From the NCBI GenBank assembly GCA_001414345.1, contig LLCB01000230.1:32485-96484 (forward strand): 64,000 bases of DNA, read 5' to 3'. The position numbers were made by a program, and so were the translations under genes. Shown here in pieces: positions 10,430-23,220 of this stretch; position 1 is the first letter of the stretch, and each line of letters opens with the position of its first letter. Origin of the DNA: Hymenoscyphus infarciens (lineage: Eukaryota > Ascomycota > Leotiomycetes > Helotiales > Helotiaceae). The notes under the pieces are model-generated. The model saw only the letters and a program-made list of their open reading frames with translations, searched no databases and had not been told where the DNA came from.

Positions 10430-11640
10430 AAATATACTACGTTAGTTTATCGATTTAGAGCTATATAAAGTGTTTATAAAGGAGTTATACTAAAAGAAAG
10501 TCTCTACTTAAGAGATATATAATATCCTTAAAAGTAAGTATAATATTAACGTCTCTAATACTACTCTTAAGCTCTAAATTAATATAGAGTAGAACCTTCG
10601 CTAGTATAAAAAAAGTAAGACTACTCTTACCTTATATATATAAGTAGTATATCTCTTTAAAGATATAGAATTATCTAATTTAAGTATAATATATATATTA
10701 AATTATAAGAGCTTTATAATTAAGCCTTAGAAGCTTTAAAGGTTATAATTTAAAATAGGCCTTTAATATTAAAAGTTCCTTATATAAGAAGAGCGTAAAA
10801 AGCTAGAAGCTATCCTTTAATATAAGATCTACGAATATAGCTACTTTAGTACTATAAAGAGCTTTAGCCTTAGATTCCTCTATATATACCTTAATACTTA
10901 TAGTATTAATAGAGATAAAGATAAAAGATAGAGCTAGAATAAGATTTAAAAGACACTATTAAAGGTTAATAAGAAGGGGTATAATTATAGATTATAAGAG
11001 ATTAAGGATACTTATAGTAAATATATTATACTAGAGCTTAATTTTATATAGAGTATTAATAGATATTATAAATTAAAGTTTATTAGTATTAAGATATATA
11101 CTAGTATTAATATCTATACTCGATTTCTCTCTTAGAGCTATTATAGTATCTTAAACAATATAGTAGTATCTACTCTATAGTAATATAATAATATTATAAG
11201 TAGCCTTAAAAAGATACTATACTATATATAATTAGATTAAGGATCGGAATCTCTAATAATAGTAAACGCTTACTATATACTTTATTAATAATAAGCTATA
11301 AAAAGTAGTAAGAAGCTATACTAATTTTTAGACCTATATTAGTTTAGTACTTCTATAGCTAACTAATGTATTAAGACTTAGTAGAGATAGCTTATAAAAG
11401 AGTCTCTAAATAAGTAGAAGATATACTTCTAAAGTATTTATAAAAAGAGGTTATTTTCTAAAAAGAGCCTTTCTAATATAATTACTATATTATATATATA
11501 TATTCTAATTATCTAGAAAGAGCTTTAAACGTTTATATATATATAAAATCGCTATTATATTCATACTAATACTAATTAAGAGTATAGGGTACTAAGAGTG
11601 CTATAGACTAACTTTTACTATTCTAAGAGTAAAGAGTATC
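10430..11640 (+). pseudogene. RIP-ruined integrase-type (DDE, rve-like) transposase
   Basis: Reading through many stops, 10450-10620 gives a helix-turn-helix-like stretch containing EIYNILKSKYNINVSNTTL, similar to Clr5-type N-termini. Further on, about 11090-11110 reads IYTSINIYTRF, and about 11225-11260 reads LDxGSESLIIVNAYY. These match the order seen in fungal integrase-core transposases (a YGI-IYaaiDaYSR-type strand, then an iRtDkGsE-type motif). The following 300 bp end in an ELxTFIxIxN-like stretch, also as in that family. The frame is shot through with TAG/TAA where CAG/CAA are expected. It lies inside the 7.7-kb TIR element and is probably its transposase. The assignment rests on pattern recognition only. 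Confidence 0.4.
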
Positions 11641-14600
11641 TAGTAGACGATTATAGTATTAAGATACCTGCTAAGAAGCTTACTAAGCTTTAAGAATTAT
11701 ATAAGAATTAGAATATTAATATATATTTGCCTTAGATAACTCTAGAGTAGTATAAAATAAAATTATTAGTATATAGATATATACTACTAATTAATAAGAT
11801 AATATATACTAAAGAGAGAGAAACTTATACTATAGTATACTTAGATTTAAGAGTAGAATTAATAGTATATATCTAAGAAAATAATTTAATAGGATTAAGT
11901 CTTTTAGGTAAGCTAGAGAGAGTATATAAGTAAGAGCTATACTCTAAGATAGCTTAAGGATTAAAGAAAGCTAGAGAGGCTAATTAAGATAAATTTAGCG
12001 TATACTTTAGTAATAAAGGTAAGAGCGATTAAGCGATAAACGTAGTATTAGATTATCTATATAATAGTAACTTCTTAGACGAGGAATTAGAGGAGTTAGA
12101 TAATAATAGTTTAATAGGATTAGATAAGGATTTAAAGAAGTATATAACTAATAGATATACCTTACTAGTCGAAGATAATTTAGAAGGAGATTTAAAAACA
12201 GATATTAGTAAATAAATTTATATTTAATTAATCTACTTTAAAGGCTACTAATTTATCTTTAAGATTAGGCCTCCTTCTTTATAGAGCTCTCTTACTAATA
12301 GATAGTATTAAACGTCGTTATTATAATAGAGAGCTCTAATAATTCTAATCCTAGGTTATCTACTAAAAGATAGTCTCTTAAGTCTATTTAAAAAGTAAGG
12401 TCTTAAATCTTTAATCTCCTCTCTCTCTATTAGTAACCTTATACTTAATATATATCTTTAGCTATAGTAGTAACTTTAGAATTATAGTATTATAATCTAC
12501 TAACTAATTATAGACTCTATAGTAGTCTATAATCGTAATTACCTACTAGCTAGAGTAAATAGAATATTAATAAAGAGTAATATAACGAAGAAAGTATATA
12601 TTACTATTTATAAAAGGCGTAGAAGGTTAGTTAGTAACGTTGTTTTTACTATTTATAATTAATAAGTAAATAGATATACTAAACTAAGAATAAACCTATA
12701 TTAAATATAAGCCGAGCTCTAAACCTAAAATTCATATATTTCAGGTATAAAAAAAGGCTTAATATAACTCTAAAGAGGAATAGATATATTTATTAACTTT
12801 TAATTAAAATTAGAAGTAATTTATATAAAGTTATAAATATAGTTATAGATATGTAATTCTCTAAGTACCTAGGAGAGGATTTTAATAGAGTAAACCTACT
12901 AACTACGACTATTAGTACTAAGCCTAATTTATAAATTACTTACTACTACTAATAAAAGTTAATAATCTTAAACTCTTAAATCTTTAAAAAATCGTAATAT
13001 TATAAGTTCTATATCTATTAAGTTCTAGTTAGCTTTATAAATATAAATAATACTATTCTATATTTAAATAAAAGATAAAAGAATTAATTTAGAATATTAT
13101 ATTTTTAAGCTAATTTAAGTATATAGATTACTAACTTTTATTAGTAGTAGTAAATAATTTATAAATTAGGCTTAGTATTAATTACTTACTTTTAGAACCT
13201 CCTTAGTTTCTAGAGAAGATTTCTAAGCTAGCTTCTAAGTAGTTACTTAGATTAAAATATCCTTTAATCTAGCCTTACTTATACCTACTTTTATAAATAC
13301 TTATAAAATAGTAAATAAAGTCCTAGCTTTTATAGAAGATAATATACTATATAACTAGTAATTATTTAATATATGCTAGAATAGTATATTAAAGCCTTAT
13401 AAATAGTACTAAAAGTAAGAAGCAAGGTATAGAAGGTTATATAGTTTAAGTAGAATAGTTCTTTGATTTTCCTACTTTTATTCTATTACTTTTACTTATA
13501 CTTTTAAAAGCTCTATATCTACTACTCTATAATACTAAAAATATACTAAGATACTTTAATATTAGTCTTCTAAATACTTAGAAGTCTAGACTCCTTATCT
13601 TAAGAGTTTAAAGCTTAAAGTATACTCTTATTACTTCCTAGTAAACCTAGTAAGTACTCTAGAAAATTATATATCTACACTTCTTTAAAAGCTCTCTAAT
13701 AATAAGATTAAGAACCGTTTATAAAAAGTAAAAGACTACTTTATAAAAGCTATAGTATAAAGCTCTAATAGCTAAGAGAAGAAATAATAGTTAATTATAG
13801 AGTCTAGAAGGAAGTAAGAGGCTACTATAGAACGTTCTACTACTAACTACTTCGCTCTTATTATTAAGTAAAAGAAGGATAAATTAGCTATAGCTAGAGA
13901 GCGAGCTATTTAGAAGGAAAAAGCTAGAGTTAGATAATTCTTCTTTATAAAAGCTTCTAATAAGACTAAAATAATTAAAGCGAAAGTATATAAGAAGGGA
14001 TTTATCTCTAATAAGAAAAAGACTAAAAGTAAGTAGTACTCTTAAATTTAGTATATACTACTAATTAGTATAGTCTCTCTAGCTCCTCCTTCTCTAACCT
14101 ATAGAGCGCTAAAGCCTATCTCTATTATTAAAATCTATATTTAAGTAGCTTTATATATCTATATATATATAACAAGTACTAAGGACTTCTCTATTACTAA
14201 GAGTATCTCTATAATTATATATACTTCTATAGTATAATATAGTAAGATAGTTAAAGTATAAATTAATAACGACTTTCTGTTTTAGATACCTTACTTACCT
14301 ACTAGTAACTCTAAAGATCTATTTAACTTTAAATTAGTACTCTAAAATATATAAGCTAAAAGGTTTACTATTAAGCTCTTAGAAGATATCTACTATATAA
14401 TCCCTACTCTTAGTAGATAAGATCTTATTAATATACTACTTCTTACTAATAAGGCAAAAGACGTCTTTCTAGCTATAAACGTTACTATTAGAAAGAGAAA
14501 AGCTAAGTAATTAAGTACTATAGATTATAAAAAGATAGATAATATATAAGCTCTTATATAATACTTTAATTTACTAAAAGGTCTTATTAATAAAAAGTAC

Positions 14601-16036
14601 TATAAAGTATATATAGTATTTAATAGTTATACTAATAATAAGCCTCGATCTTTTAAAAAGAGGTAATCTATCGTATTCTTATAAGATATCTAAGAGCTAT
14701 TAATTCTATTTTAACTCTTAGTACTTATTAAGATATCTAATAACAAGCCTATTATACTTAAAGATAATACTTAAGATAGAGAGAGAGATATTAGGCTTAT
14801 ACTATTACTAAAAGATAGTACTAGTACTAGAGTAAGCGTAATATTAGTAGATGATTTAAAATTAGATAATCTTCTAAAGATATTTATAATTATTACTACT
14901 TACTTAGAAGACTGTTTTATAATTATTACTACTTATTTAGAAAAGGAAGATAATAGAGATAATAATTCTAGAGAGGGTTCTAAGAGTAATATAAGAAGTA
15001 AGGATATAGATATAGATATAAATATAAAGGAGGATACTAATAGTAAAGGAGTATTAACTCTAGGCTTATACTTACTATCGCCTTTTATAAAGGATAAGGA
15101 GAAAGAGAGCTTAATAGCACCTATTAAGTTAAATACACTAGAGAGAGTAGATAAGATAGTATAATAATAAGTAGATATAAATAAGTAAATTATAAGAGAT
15201 CTTGATACTTAATTACGTATAAATATTAATACTACTATTACTAAAAATAGGCTTGAATTAATTAATAAGGAAAAGTAATTAAAACTTGATTAAGAGCTTA
15301 ATAAGAGAGTCTCTAATTTACTCTTACTTACTCCTCTTATATCTATAAATACGCTAGTAAGTAAAATAATATTTACTACTATAATCGCTTCTATAAATAG
15401 CCTTAATTTAAAGAGAAAGAGAGGAGATACTCTCTCTTAAATAACCCTTACTAATCGACTCTCTTATACTACTAAAAAGGTTAGAATTGTATATAGTAAG
15501 TATAATAAGAAGAGAGATAAGAAGTAAGAGTATATAGTAGTAGATACTTTAGATATAGATACTAAGAGGATTGTCTATAATATCTTAATTTTATTACTAC
15601 TTTTTAGTTACTTTTTACTACCTTTACTCTTCTTTTACTCTCTTTACTAAAGTGCTTAAATAATTATAATTTAAGATTATTTAAGTACTTTAAGTACTAC
15701 TTTGCTAATCGTATACTAATTACCTAATTAGGCTTAGCGTCTCTTACTCTTAGGTTAAATTATATCTATACTTATAGTATTAAAAGTCTTAATTATCTCT
15801 TTTCCTCTCTTGTTTATTAGATACTTATATAACGTTATCGTTTATACTAAGTATATATATTACTTTTGATAATTTATAATATTTTAGATAATAGATTTAA
15901 AGTTATATTATACTTATATTTAGTATAGTACTAGGTAGCTAGAGAGTAAGCGGTAAGTAATTATAATACGTATATATTTAATAGACATATATATACTATA
16001 TTACCTTCTACTTTCTACCTTTGCTTATACTTAAAT
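11641..16036. other. Degenerate interior of the 7.7-kb element
   Basis: Fully RIP-mutated DNA. Stretches around 12000-12200 and 13700-15100 have purine-rich, charged-looking conceptual translations interrupted by TAA/TAG, so a second coding region probably once existed. I cannot name it. Confidence 0.4.
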
Positions 16037-16395
16037 TTTACGATTTAAGTCTTATGATTTAAGTATTACGAATTACGAATACTCTTACTTTAAGCTTTAA
16101 GATTACTAATTTAAGTATTTCGATTTACGTCTAAATAGTCTCTAAAAAATCTACGTTTATTAATTTACAATTTACGATTTACGATTTAGCTTTAAAGAGC
16201 TATATACTTAAAAATCTAAGCTTTACGATTTACGATTTACGATTTGCGATTTACGATTTGCGATTTACGATTTACGATTTAGTCGATTCCGACTTTTAGT
16301 ACGTACGAGATACTATAATATCTAGATAAAGCGTCTTATATATATTAAAAGCTTAAAACGAATAAATCGTAAATCGTAAATTATAAATTACAAAA
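16037..16395. repeat. Right subterminal ACGATTT array
   Basis: Six or more near-contiguous TTTACGA units run through 16160-16280. The segment pairs as an inverted repeat with 9405-9690. The arms are RIP-mutated but keep the same order of landmarks. Confidence 0.65.
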
Positions 16396-16699
16396 GTTAA
16401 TATTCTATATTTATAGTATTTTATCTCTACTCTCTTACTCTAGCTCTCTCTCTCTTACTTTAGCTCTATAAACTCTCTCTTTTTTTCTTCTTTTCTTAGT
16501 AATAATTAATAAAGAAGAAGAAAAGAGAGAAGGAAGAAGAGAAAGTAAAGAAAGAGAGAAGAGCGAGTAAATATTTTAGTACTTAGAATAAAGTTTTTCC
16601 TAGTATAGATAAGAAGAGTTTAAATAAACTTTCTCTCTTCTTTTTACTCTCTGCTTTCTCTTTTATTTATTAAATAACAATAGTAAGAAAGTAATTATC

Positions 16700-17700
16700 A
16701 CGTTTAGTTACGTGCTTTTACTAAGCTTAGGCTCTATAGAGGTATAGAGAGAGTGTCTAAGCATACGAGTATATAAAGCCTTATACTCTCTCTCTTTTAA
16801 TAATAAGCTTTTAATACTTAATTAATACTTTAATACTCTTTTTACTTACTATAATGTCTCTATTTTATACTTTATATTTTAGTTCTATCTAGGCTATCTT
16901 ATAGATTAGAGAGTATTTAGAGTAGAGTTAGATAGTATTTAGTAGTAGAATAATAATAGTGAGATCTTAGCTAAGAGTTTACTTCGAGAGTATACTAATT
17001 CGTATCTGATTTAGAAAATTCAAATAAAAAACTTCTAGCTTAGCTAGAAGTAAAGAAAGTAAGAAAGTAAGACTTTAAAAAAAGAGAGTCGATAGAGTTT
17101 CAGCTAGTTAAGAAGAGTTATTACCGAAGTTGTCGTGTTATCTAAGTATCTAAGATAATAAAAAAGAAGATAGTTACTAGTATAATATCTAGGTTTAGGC
17201 GTAGTCGTATAAACTAAGTTATTTAGGCTCTTAGGTAACCTCGTTCTCTCTACTCGGAGTACTCTACGAAGGCTTGTTTTCATTTTCCGATTTTGAAAAA
17301 GAATCGTCGCTATTAGATTATAGAGAGTTTAGAGCTAAACTAGATAAGAATAGAGAGGTATTCTTTTAAACTAAAGTGCTAATTATAAGTAACTTAGCGT
17401 TTTAGTATTTCTTCTTATCTAGAGCTAAAAAATTAAATACTATTTTAATAAAGTTATAATTCTAACGTCTCTTATTTATAGTAGCTAAGTTTTAGAGCTG
17501 TAGTATAATCTTCTCTTATATATAAAAGAACCTTTCTAATTCTAGTATCTCTCTAAGTATAGCTATACTTAAAAAACGATTTTTAAAGTTAGTAAAAGTT
17601 TCTTTAGTATTATTATATTCTATTTATAAAGTTCTAAAAGTATTCTAAGTATTATCTATTTTATAACTAGTTAAGAAGTAGAAGTCTAAAAGCTCGAGTA
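16700..17700. other. AT block interior with a short perfect hairpin
   Basis: Part of the RIP block with slightly milder mutation. A perfect 9-bp-arm palindrome CTTCTAGCTTAGCTAGAAG lies at about 17033-17051. No gene can be recognised. A few CA/TG dinucleotides survive around 17100-17300. Confidence 0.4.
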
Positions 17701-18790
17701 TATTCTAAAAGTTATAAAAAGTAAGAACTAACTTAGTAGAATAAACCGATTTAAACTAGTAATAGAGTTTAAGATAAGTTTAGACTAGTCTAAATCTTAT
17801 ATCTTAAATAAGAGCTTTTTAGATTAGAGATAAACTATAATAATTAGTATTTATAAGAAGTCTATTATATACCGATATCTTCTATTATTAGTATATAGAT
17901 AAAATACTATTATCTAAAGATTCGATCTTTTTAGTTATCTTACTTTTACGTCGAAGAGATTAGAGAGTGTTTATAATATATTTAGAACCGAGTTAAGAGG
18001 TCTATTAGAAGGTCTTAGAAGTACTAGCTCTTAGCTAAAAGAGATATAAGTTTAGACTTAGAAGTAGAGAAGAGTTTAAATAAGAGTCTAAATAAGAGTT
18101 AGATACTAGTTAGAGAGAGTTTAAAAGCTAAGAAAGTCGAATTTAAACCTCGTTTATTATCTTTTCTATCTTAGCTATTTAATTCTTTATCTATTATTCT
18201 TCTACTTTTATCTTAGCTATCTAATCTTTTATTCTTTATTCTTCTACTTCTAAAACTTATATAACTATCTATATCTTATCTATAGTTAAGAAGTCTTAAT
18301 AGTCTCTTTAATCTTTTATATTTTAAGATTTTTTAAGTCTTAGTATATAAATATAATTTAGAAAGAGTTTAGAGATTTATCTTTTAGAAAGAGAGATATC
18401 TCTAGAAAAGAGTTATTACTCGACGTTCTCGAGAGATAGAGCTAGTTTAGAGTAATCTAAAGTTACTCTAAAATTCGATATCTTAGATATTAGTTAGAGA
18501 GAGAGTAAAGAGATAGATTCTATAATAGTACGAAATATATACTACTACTAAAGAGGTATATAAGAGTACGTTTAGAGTAGAATAATATATATAAATACTA
18601 GGCTCTAGTATAGAAGAAAAGGAAAAACTATCTCTCTTCTATACTAAATATAAGTATCTATATATAAGAGATTAAAAACTACTAAGATCTAATAATAATA
18701 ATAATAACCGAGTCCTATCTAATATAGCTAATACTAAATAATAAGAGCTAAAAAGCTAAATATATAATATCTAAACCTTAATCTCTTTTA
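17700..18790 (+). repeat. Copy A of a ~1.1-kb dispersed repeat
   Basis: Collinear landmarks recur in copy B (21390-22640): TAATAATTAGTATTTA followed by AGTCTATTATATA, then CTTAGAAGTA(G/A)AGAAGAGTT, then AAATATATACTA with AGAGTA(C/T)(G/A)TTTA and TAGGCTCTAGTATA. The two differ mostly by RIP-type transitions. Element type unknown. Confidence 0.6.
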
Positions 18791-18868
18791 TATATAAATA
18801 TTAGATATTAATACTTTTAATACCTTTAGTTATATAAGTATTAGTTATTCGTAATCCTAGCCTAGAAG

Positions 18869-19389
18869 TAATCGCTCGGTCTACCTCTTACCTAATCCGC
18901 TTCGCGTATTAGATAAGAGAGAGTAATACGATAAAACTAGTAATATAACCACTTTTAGTTTATACTAAAATACGTTGTTTTTAAAAATATATAATAAAAT
19001 AACAACGCTTTATTATATTCTAATTTTAATTAGAGTCTCTTATTTTAAACTTAATAAATAGAATTATAAAGTAAGATTTAACTATTAAGAATCTATCTAG
19101 TTCTTAAATCTAACTTCTAAGAAAGCTACTACTAAATCTCTAGAAGAATTTAGTAAAGCCTAGAATATAGAAGATATAATTATATTTTAAAGATTAAATA
19201 TAAGTTTAAGCTATATATTAATAGTAGGAATATATTAGAGTAGTTTTAGTAGAAAAGGTAGAGAGTTATTAGAGGCTAGTTAAGGCGATTTTAGTATAAA
19301 TAAAAGTAGTCGTATTACTAGTTTTATTATATTACTCTCACTTATCTAATACGCGAAGCGGATTAGGTAAGAGGTGAACCGAGCGATTA
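18869..19389. mobile_element. 0.52-kb MITE-like element with ~105-bp terminal inverted repeats
   Basis: The left arm starts TAATCGCTCGG and continues through CTCTTACCTAATCCGCTTCG. The right arm (about 19285-19389) is its reverse complement with few changes. Inside each arm, TAATCCGCTTCGCGTATTA is itself nearly palindromic and has kept its CpG sites in DNA that lost almost all CpA. The internal ~300 bp is non-coding. No target duplication could be fixed. Confidence 0.65.
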
Positions 19390-21390
19390 TTAGCTATTTC
19401 ACGAATACTAGTAATTTAGAATAGCGTGCTATTATATATCTAATACTTATACTAATATTATTACTAGAAAAGACGACTATAAGATAATAGATAGTTATTT
19501 TAAACTATCTTACTTACTCTTTAAAAAGGAACCTTAATTTTGAACTTCGCTTCTAGAGATAAAAAGGCTCTATATATTATATAATAAATATTAGAGACGT
19601 AAAGCGTCGAGAATCTTATAATCTATTATAAATATATAGTAAAAACTCTTTAATTTACTAAGTATAGCCTAAGCCGACTATTTATACTCTAGAATAGCGC
19701 TAGTGCCTACGCTAGTAAGTAGCTACGTAACTAATATACTTCTATTTACTATAGAATTTTAATAAGAAATTAAGTAGAAGTTACTTTAACTAAAATTATT
19801 AAGCTTTTAATAACTAGTATAAAACTATAGCTTATTACTATTAAGTTTTTTTTTTACTAAAAAGTATTAGTAAGACAAAAGAACTATTATTATTAGAAAT
19901 GAATCTTTTATTTAAGTTCTTTATAAAATACTCTTTTATAGCTTATAACTCTAGTTAACTATTAATATAGAGAGAAGTAGAAGATAGAAAGTAGTTTATT
20001 TAAAGTAATTTTATAGTTATATTTATAGTAAGAGAGAAGCTTATTTAAGGTTATTTTTAAAAATATATCTTAGAATATAAAGTAATACTTAAAAAGCTAA
20101 AAGTATATTAGATCTATAGTCTTAGTATTATTTATAGATATAGTAGCTTTTTCTTTAATAATCTAAGCTAATTTATAACTACTAGTTATAAAGAACTATA
20201 TATCTAGTTTGTTTAGATTAAAATATAAAGTATTTATACTTAATTTACTAATTAAGAAGTATATAGTCTAATCTACCTAAGCTATACTTATAAGTTAGAG
20301 AGTAGAAATAATAAGTAATAATATTATAGATTATAATAACTTAGCTAAGAGCCTATTCTTTCTTTATTCTCTTTTATCTTAATAGAGAGTATAGTTTTTG
20401 AATTTTATATTTAACTATATATTTAAATTAAGCTTTTAAATCTAACTAAAAGTTAAAGAAAATAAGATCTTCTTATTAAAGTAAAGAGTTAGTAGAGTTT
20501 TATCTAACTAAATAAGTTAATTCCTAGTAGAGTTGAAAAGAACTCTTAAATACTCTAACTATTTATTACTAATAATTAAGTCTTATTATCTAAGATCTAG
20601 AATAATAAAAAGGTAGTTATAGATATAATACTTATCTTACTTTAGATCTAGCTATATAAACTATATTATTATACTTTTAATACTACTATTATAGTTAGAA
20701 ATAAGTACTAAGTAGAGTATTTTATAAATCTAGTAATTTAATTAGTTATAAAACTAAAAGTTAATTTAAGAATAAAAATCTATTTACTCTTATATCTATT
20801 AAAGCTTATAGTTTATACTATATCTATATATACTAATAATAGTATTTATAAAGAATTAGCTTTATTTTATAAGTTTAAAGAAGTTAAGCTTTAATAGATT
20901 ATATTTATATAAGTCTAAGAAAGAGTTTTTATCGAGACTACTTTATTTACTTCTTAATTTAGATTTAAATTATAATACTTTATAAAAACTTATAAGTTAT
21001 CTTTATATTAGTCTACTTTCTAAACTATGTCTTTAATACTAGATAGCTAAGAATTATAAGTTTTATAGTATCTAGACTTATTATAGTAGTAATATATTAT
21101 ATTAGTTAAAAATTATTTTATAATATTTAGATATTTATTAGTAAAAGTAGATCTAGAAATATAAAAAGTAGTATAAATAATAGTAAATACTTTATATATA
21201 AGTAATAAAAGTTTTAATATTAAAATAGATAAAGATTAAAAAGTAATCTTTTTAACTAGAGTTTTAATATTAACTAGTTTAGTTATACTAGTTATATATA
21301 ATATAATATTCTTATATTATTCTTTATTTAAATTTCAAAGATCTACTACTCTTTTAATAATTATAGAACGTAATATAAATTAACTTAAAC
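19390..21390. other. RIP-degraded DNA without identifiable features
   Basis: Dense A/T with scattered TAG/TAA in all frames. I find no named element or gene. It lies between copies A and B of the dispersed repeat, so it could be internal sequence of a retroelement. Confidence 0.4.
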
Positions 21391-22640
21391 TAGTATTTAA
21401 GCTTAAGATAGTTTTTAATAAGTCTAGTATTTATTTCTTAAATAAAATCTTTTTAAGTTAGAAGTATATTCTAATAATTAGTATTTACTAAAAGTCTATT
21501 ATATACTACTATTTTATATTATTTATATATAAGAAATATACTATTATTTAATAGTTTAATCTTTTTTATAATCTTACTTTTTATAAGTTAGAGAAGAGTT
21601 AAAATAACTTTAGAGTTAAATAAAATAGTTAACTATTAGAAGAAGATATTAGAAATAGTATTCTTTAAGTAGAAGAAGTCTAAAGTAAAGCTTAGAAGTA
21701 AAGAAGAGTTAATTTTTAATTAAAAATAATTTAAATATTAAGTACTTTTAAGTTATTAGCTTTAGAGTTTACTTATAGTTATCTTTAAATAATAAACTAA
21801 TTATTATTCTTTTAAAGTTCTACTTTTAAAGCTTATATTCTATATTATATCCTAGCTATATTAGAAAAGTTTTATTAGTTTCTAAGAGTTTAAAAAACTA
21901 AGCTCTTACTTTTAGTATTCTAAGATCTTTTATTTTAAGTATATAAGTATAGATTATAACTCTTTTAAAAAGGATTTTACTAGTTTCTCTAGTATATTAC
22001 TTAATACTCTTTAGTAGAGCTTTAGAAAGACTTATAGTTACTTTTTTATCTAATAACTCTTATTTTGTTTTATTTTAAAAGAGATTAGAAGTAGATTTAA
22101 GAGTTTTCTAAGTATCTATATATTATTAACTAGTTAAATTCTATAACTTTTCAAATTCTATAAAATAATCTATTTATAAAGAGAGTTATTAAAAATTCTT
22201 AGAAATAATTAATATAATCTACTTTAATTATATATTACTAGATATAATTTAACTAGCTATTTCTAAAGTTACTAGAATTATAGCTATTTAATATTATTAT
22301 TATACTAATCTAAATCTAAGCTAAACTAAAGTTTAAAATAACTATACTAATATACTTAAATAAGATATTATAATAAGCTATTCTTTATAAAATTAGATTT
22401 CTTCTTTTAATATAATAATATAAAATATATACTATTATAAAAGAGATATATAAGAGTATATTTAATAAAATAATAAATATAAATACTAAGCTCTAATATA
22501 AAAGAAAAAACTAAAGTAGTCTTTTTAATTAAGAAAGAGATAGAGTAGTTAAATATAAGAGATTAGATAATACTAAAGTCTAAAAATATATATAAAGGTC
22601 TAAAATCTAATTAATATATATAATATATATAAGTAATCTT
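21390..22640 (+). repeat. Copy B of the ~1.1-kb dispersed repeat
   Basis: Same orientation and order of landmarks as copy A (17700-18790), more heavily converted to A/T. The pair could be long terminal repeats or two insertions of one element; the distance (about 3.7 kb start to start) would suit a small LTR element, but no integrase or reverse transcriptase can be read between them. Confidence 0.55.
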
Positions 22641-22689
22641 AGTAATTCTAGATAGCTCGCTATTATAATAAGTTATTTAGTAATTATTA

Positions 22690-22830
22690 TAAGAGTAAAT
22701 AGCCTCTTATATACTAATTATATGCCTACTCGCTTAGTAGCGTACCTTTTAGCTATAAGAAGCTAGTCTAGATAGCTCTTTAAATATTAAGCTTATTATA
22801 TATTTCTATATTTATAATAGTAATATATAG
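22690..22830 (+). repeat. Right copy of the 130-bp dispersed repeat
   Basis: Matches 9095-9225 in direct orientation over its whole length (TATTATAAGAGT, AATAGCCTCTTATATACTA, CTACTCGCTTAG, AATATTAAGCTT in order). This copy has somewhat more C-to-T and G-to-A change. Confidence 0.7.
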
Positions 22831-22959
22831 ACTTATAATAGCCTATTACCTAGGCTATTCTAGATAGCCGAGATTTTATAATATATATTATATATATAAG
22901 GTTTTAGTAGTTATTATTTTATTTTATCTAATTTAGAAAGATTACGTATATCTAGGCTT

Positions 22960-23220
22960 TTAGACGTACTTTATAGAGTTTAGGCTTTTATATTAGCTAA
23001 CGTATATTATTATTTAGTTTTATATCTCTTTTATATTATCTAATCTCTTATATATAGCTACTTACTCTTCTAGAGTTAGAAAAGACCTAGTTTAGCCTTT
23101 TCTTCTATACTAGAGCCTAGTATTTATATATATTATTCTACTCTAAACGTACTCCTATATATCTCTTTAGTAGTAGTATTATATTTTATACTATTATAAG
23201 ACTTAAGTTTAAGATTTTTA
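22960..23220 (-). repeat. Copy C (partial, inverted) of the dispersed repeat
   Basis: The reverse complement gives TACTACTACTAAAGAGATA, then GGAGTACGTTTAGAGTAGAA, then TAGGCTCTAGTATAGAAGAA. This matches the 3' third of copies A and B. It is the least mutated of the three at these landmarks together with copy A. Confidence 0.6.

Larger units (their letters stand above)
8970..16680. mobile_element. ~7.7-kb element with long terminal inverted repeats and subterminal AAATCGT arrays
   Basis: Outer arms match in inverted orientation: TATCTATACTAGGAAAAAC near 9063-9081 pairs with its reverse complement near 16595-16613. Inner arms match across roughly 9400-9690 and 16070-16400, including the ACGTAGATTTTTTAGAG and AAGTATATAG blocks in the same order. 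The inner arms hold arrays of the heptamer AAATCGT, and the left one carries a hairpin around GTCGGAAACGACGACTAAATCG-type arms. Long TIRs with subterminal short-repeat arrays typify large cut-and-paste elements. I could not fix the exact ends or a target duplication. Between the arms lie degenerate coding relics. Confidence 0.65.
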
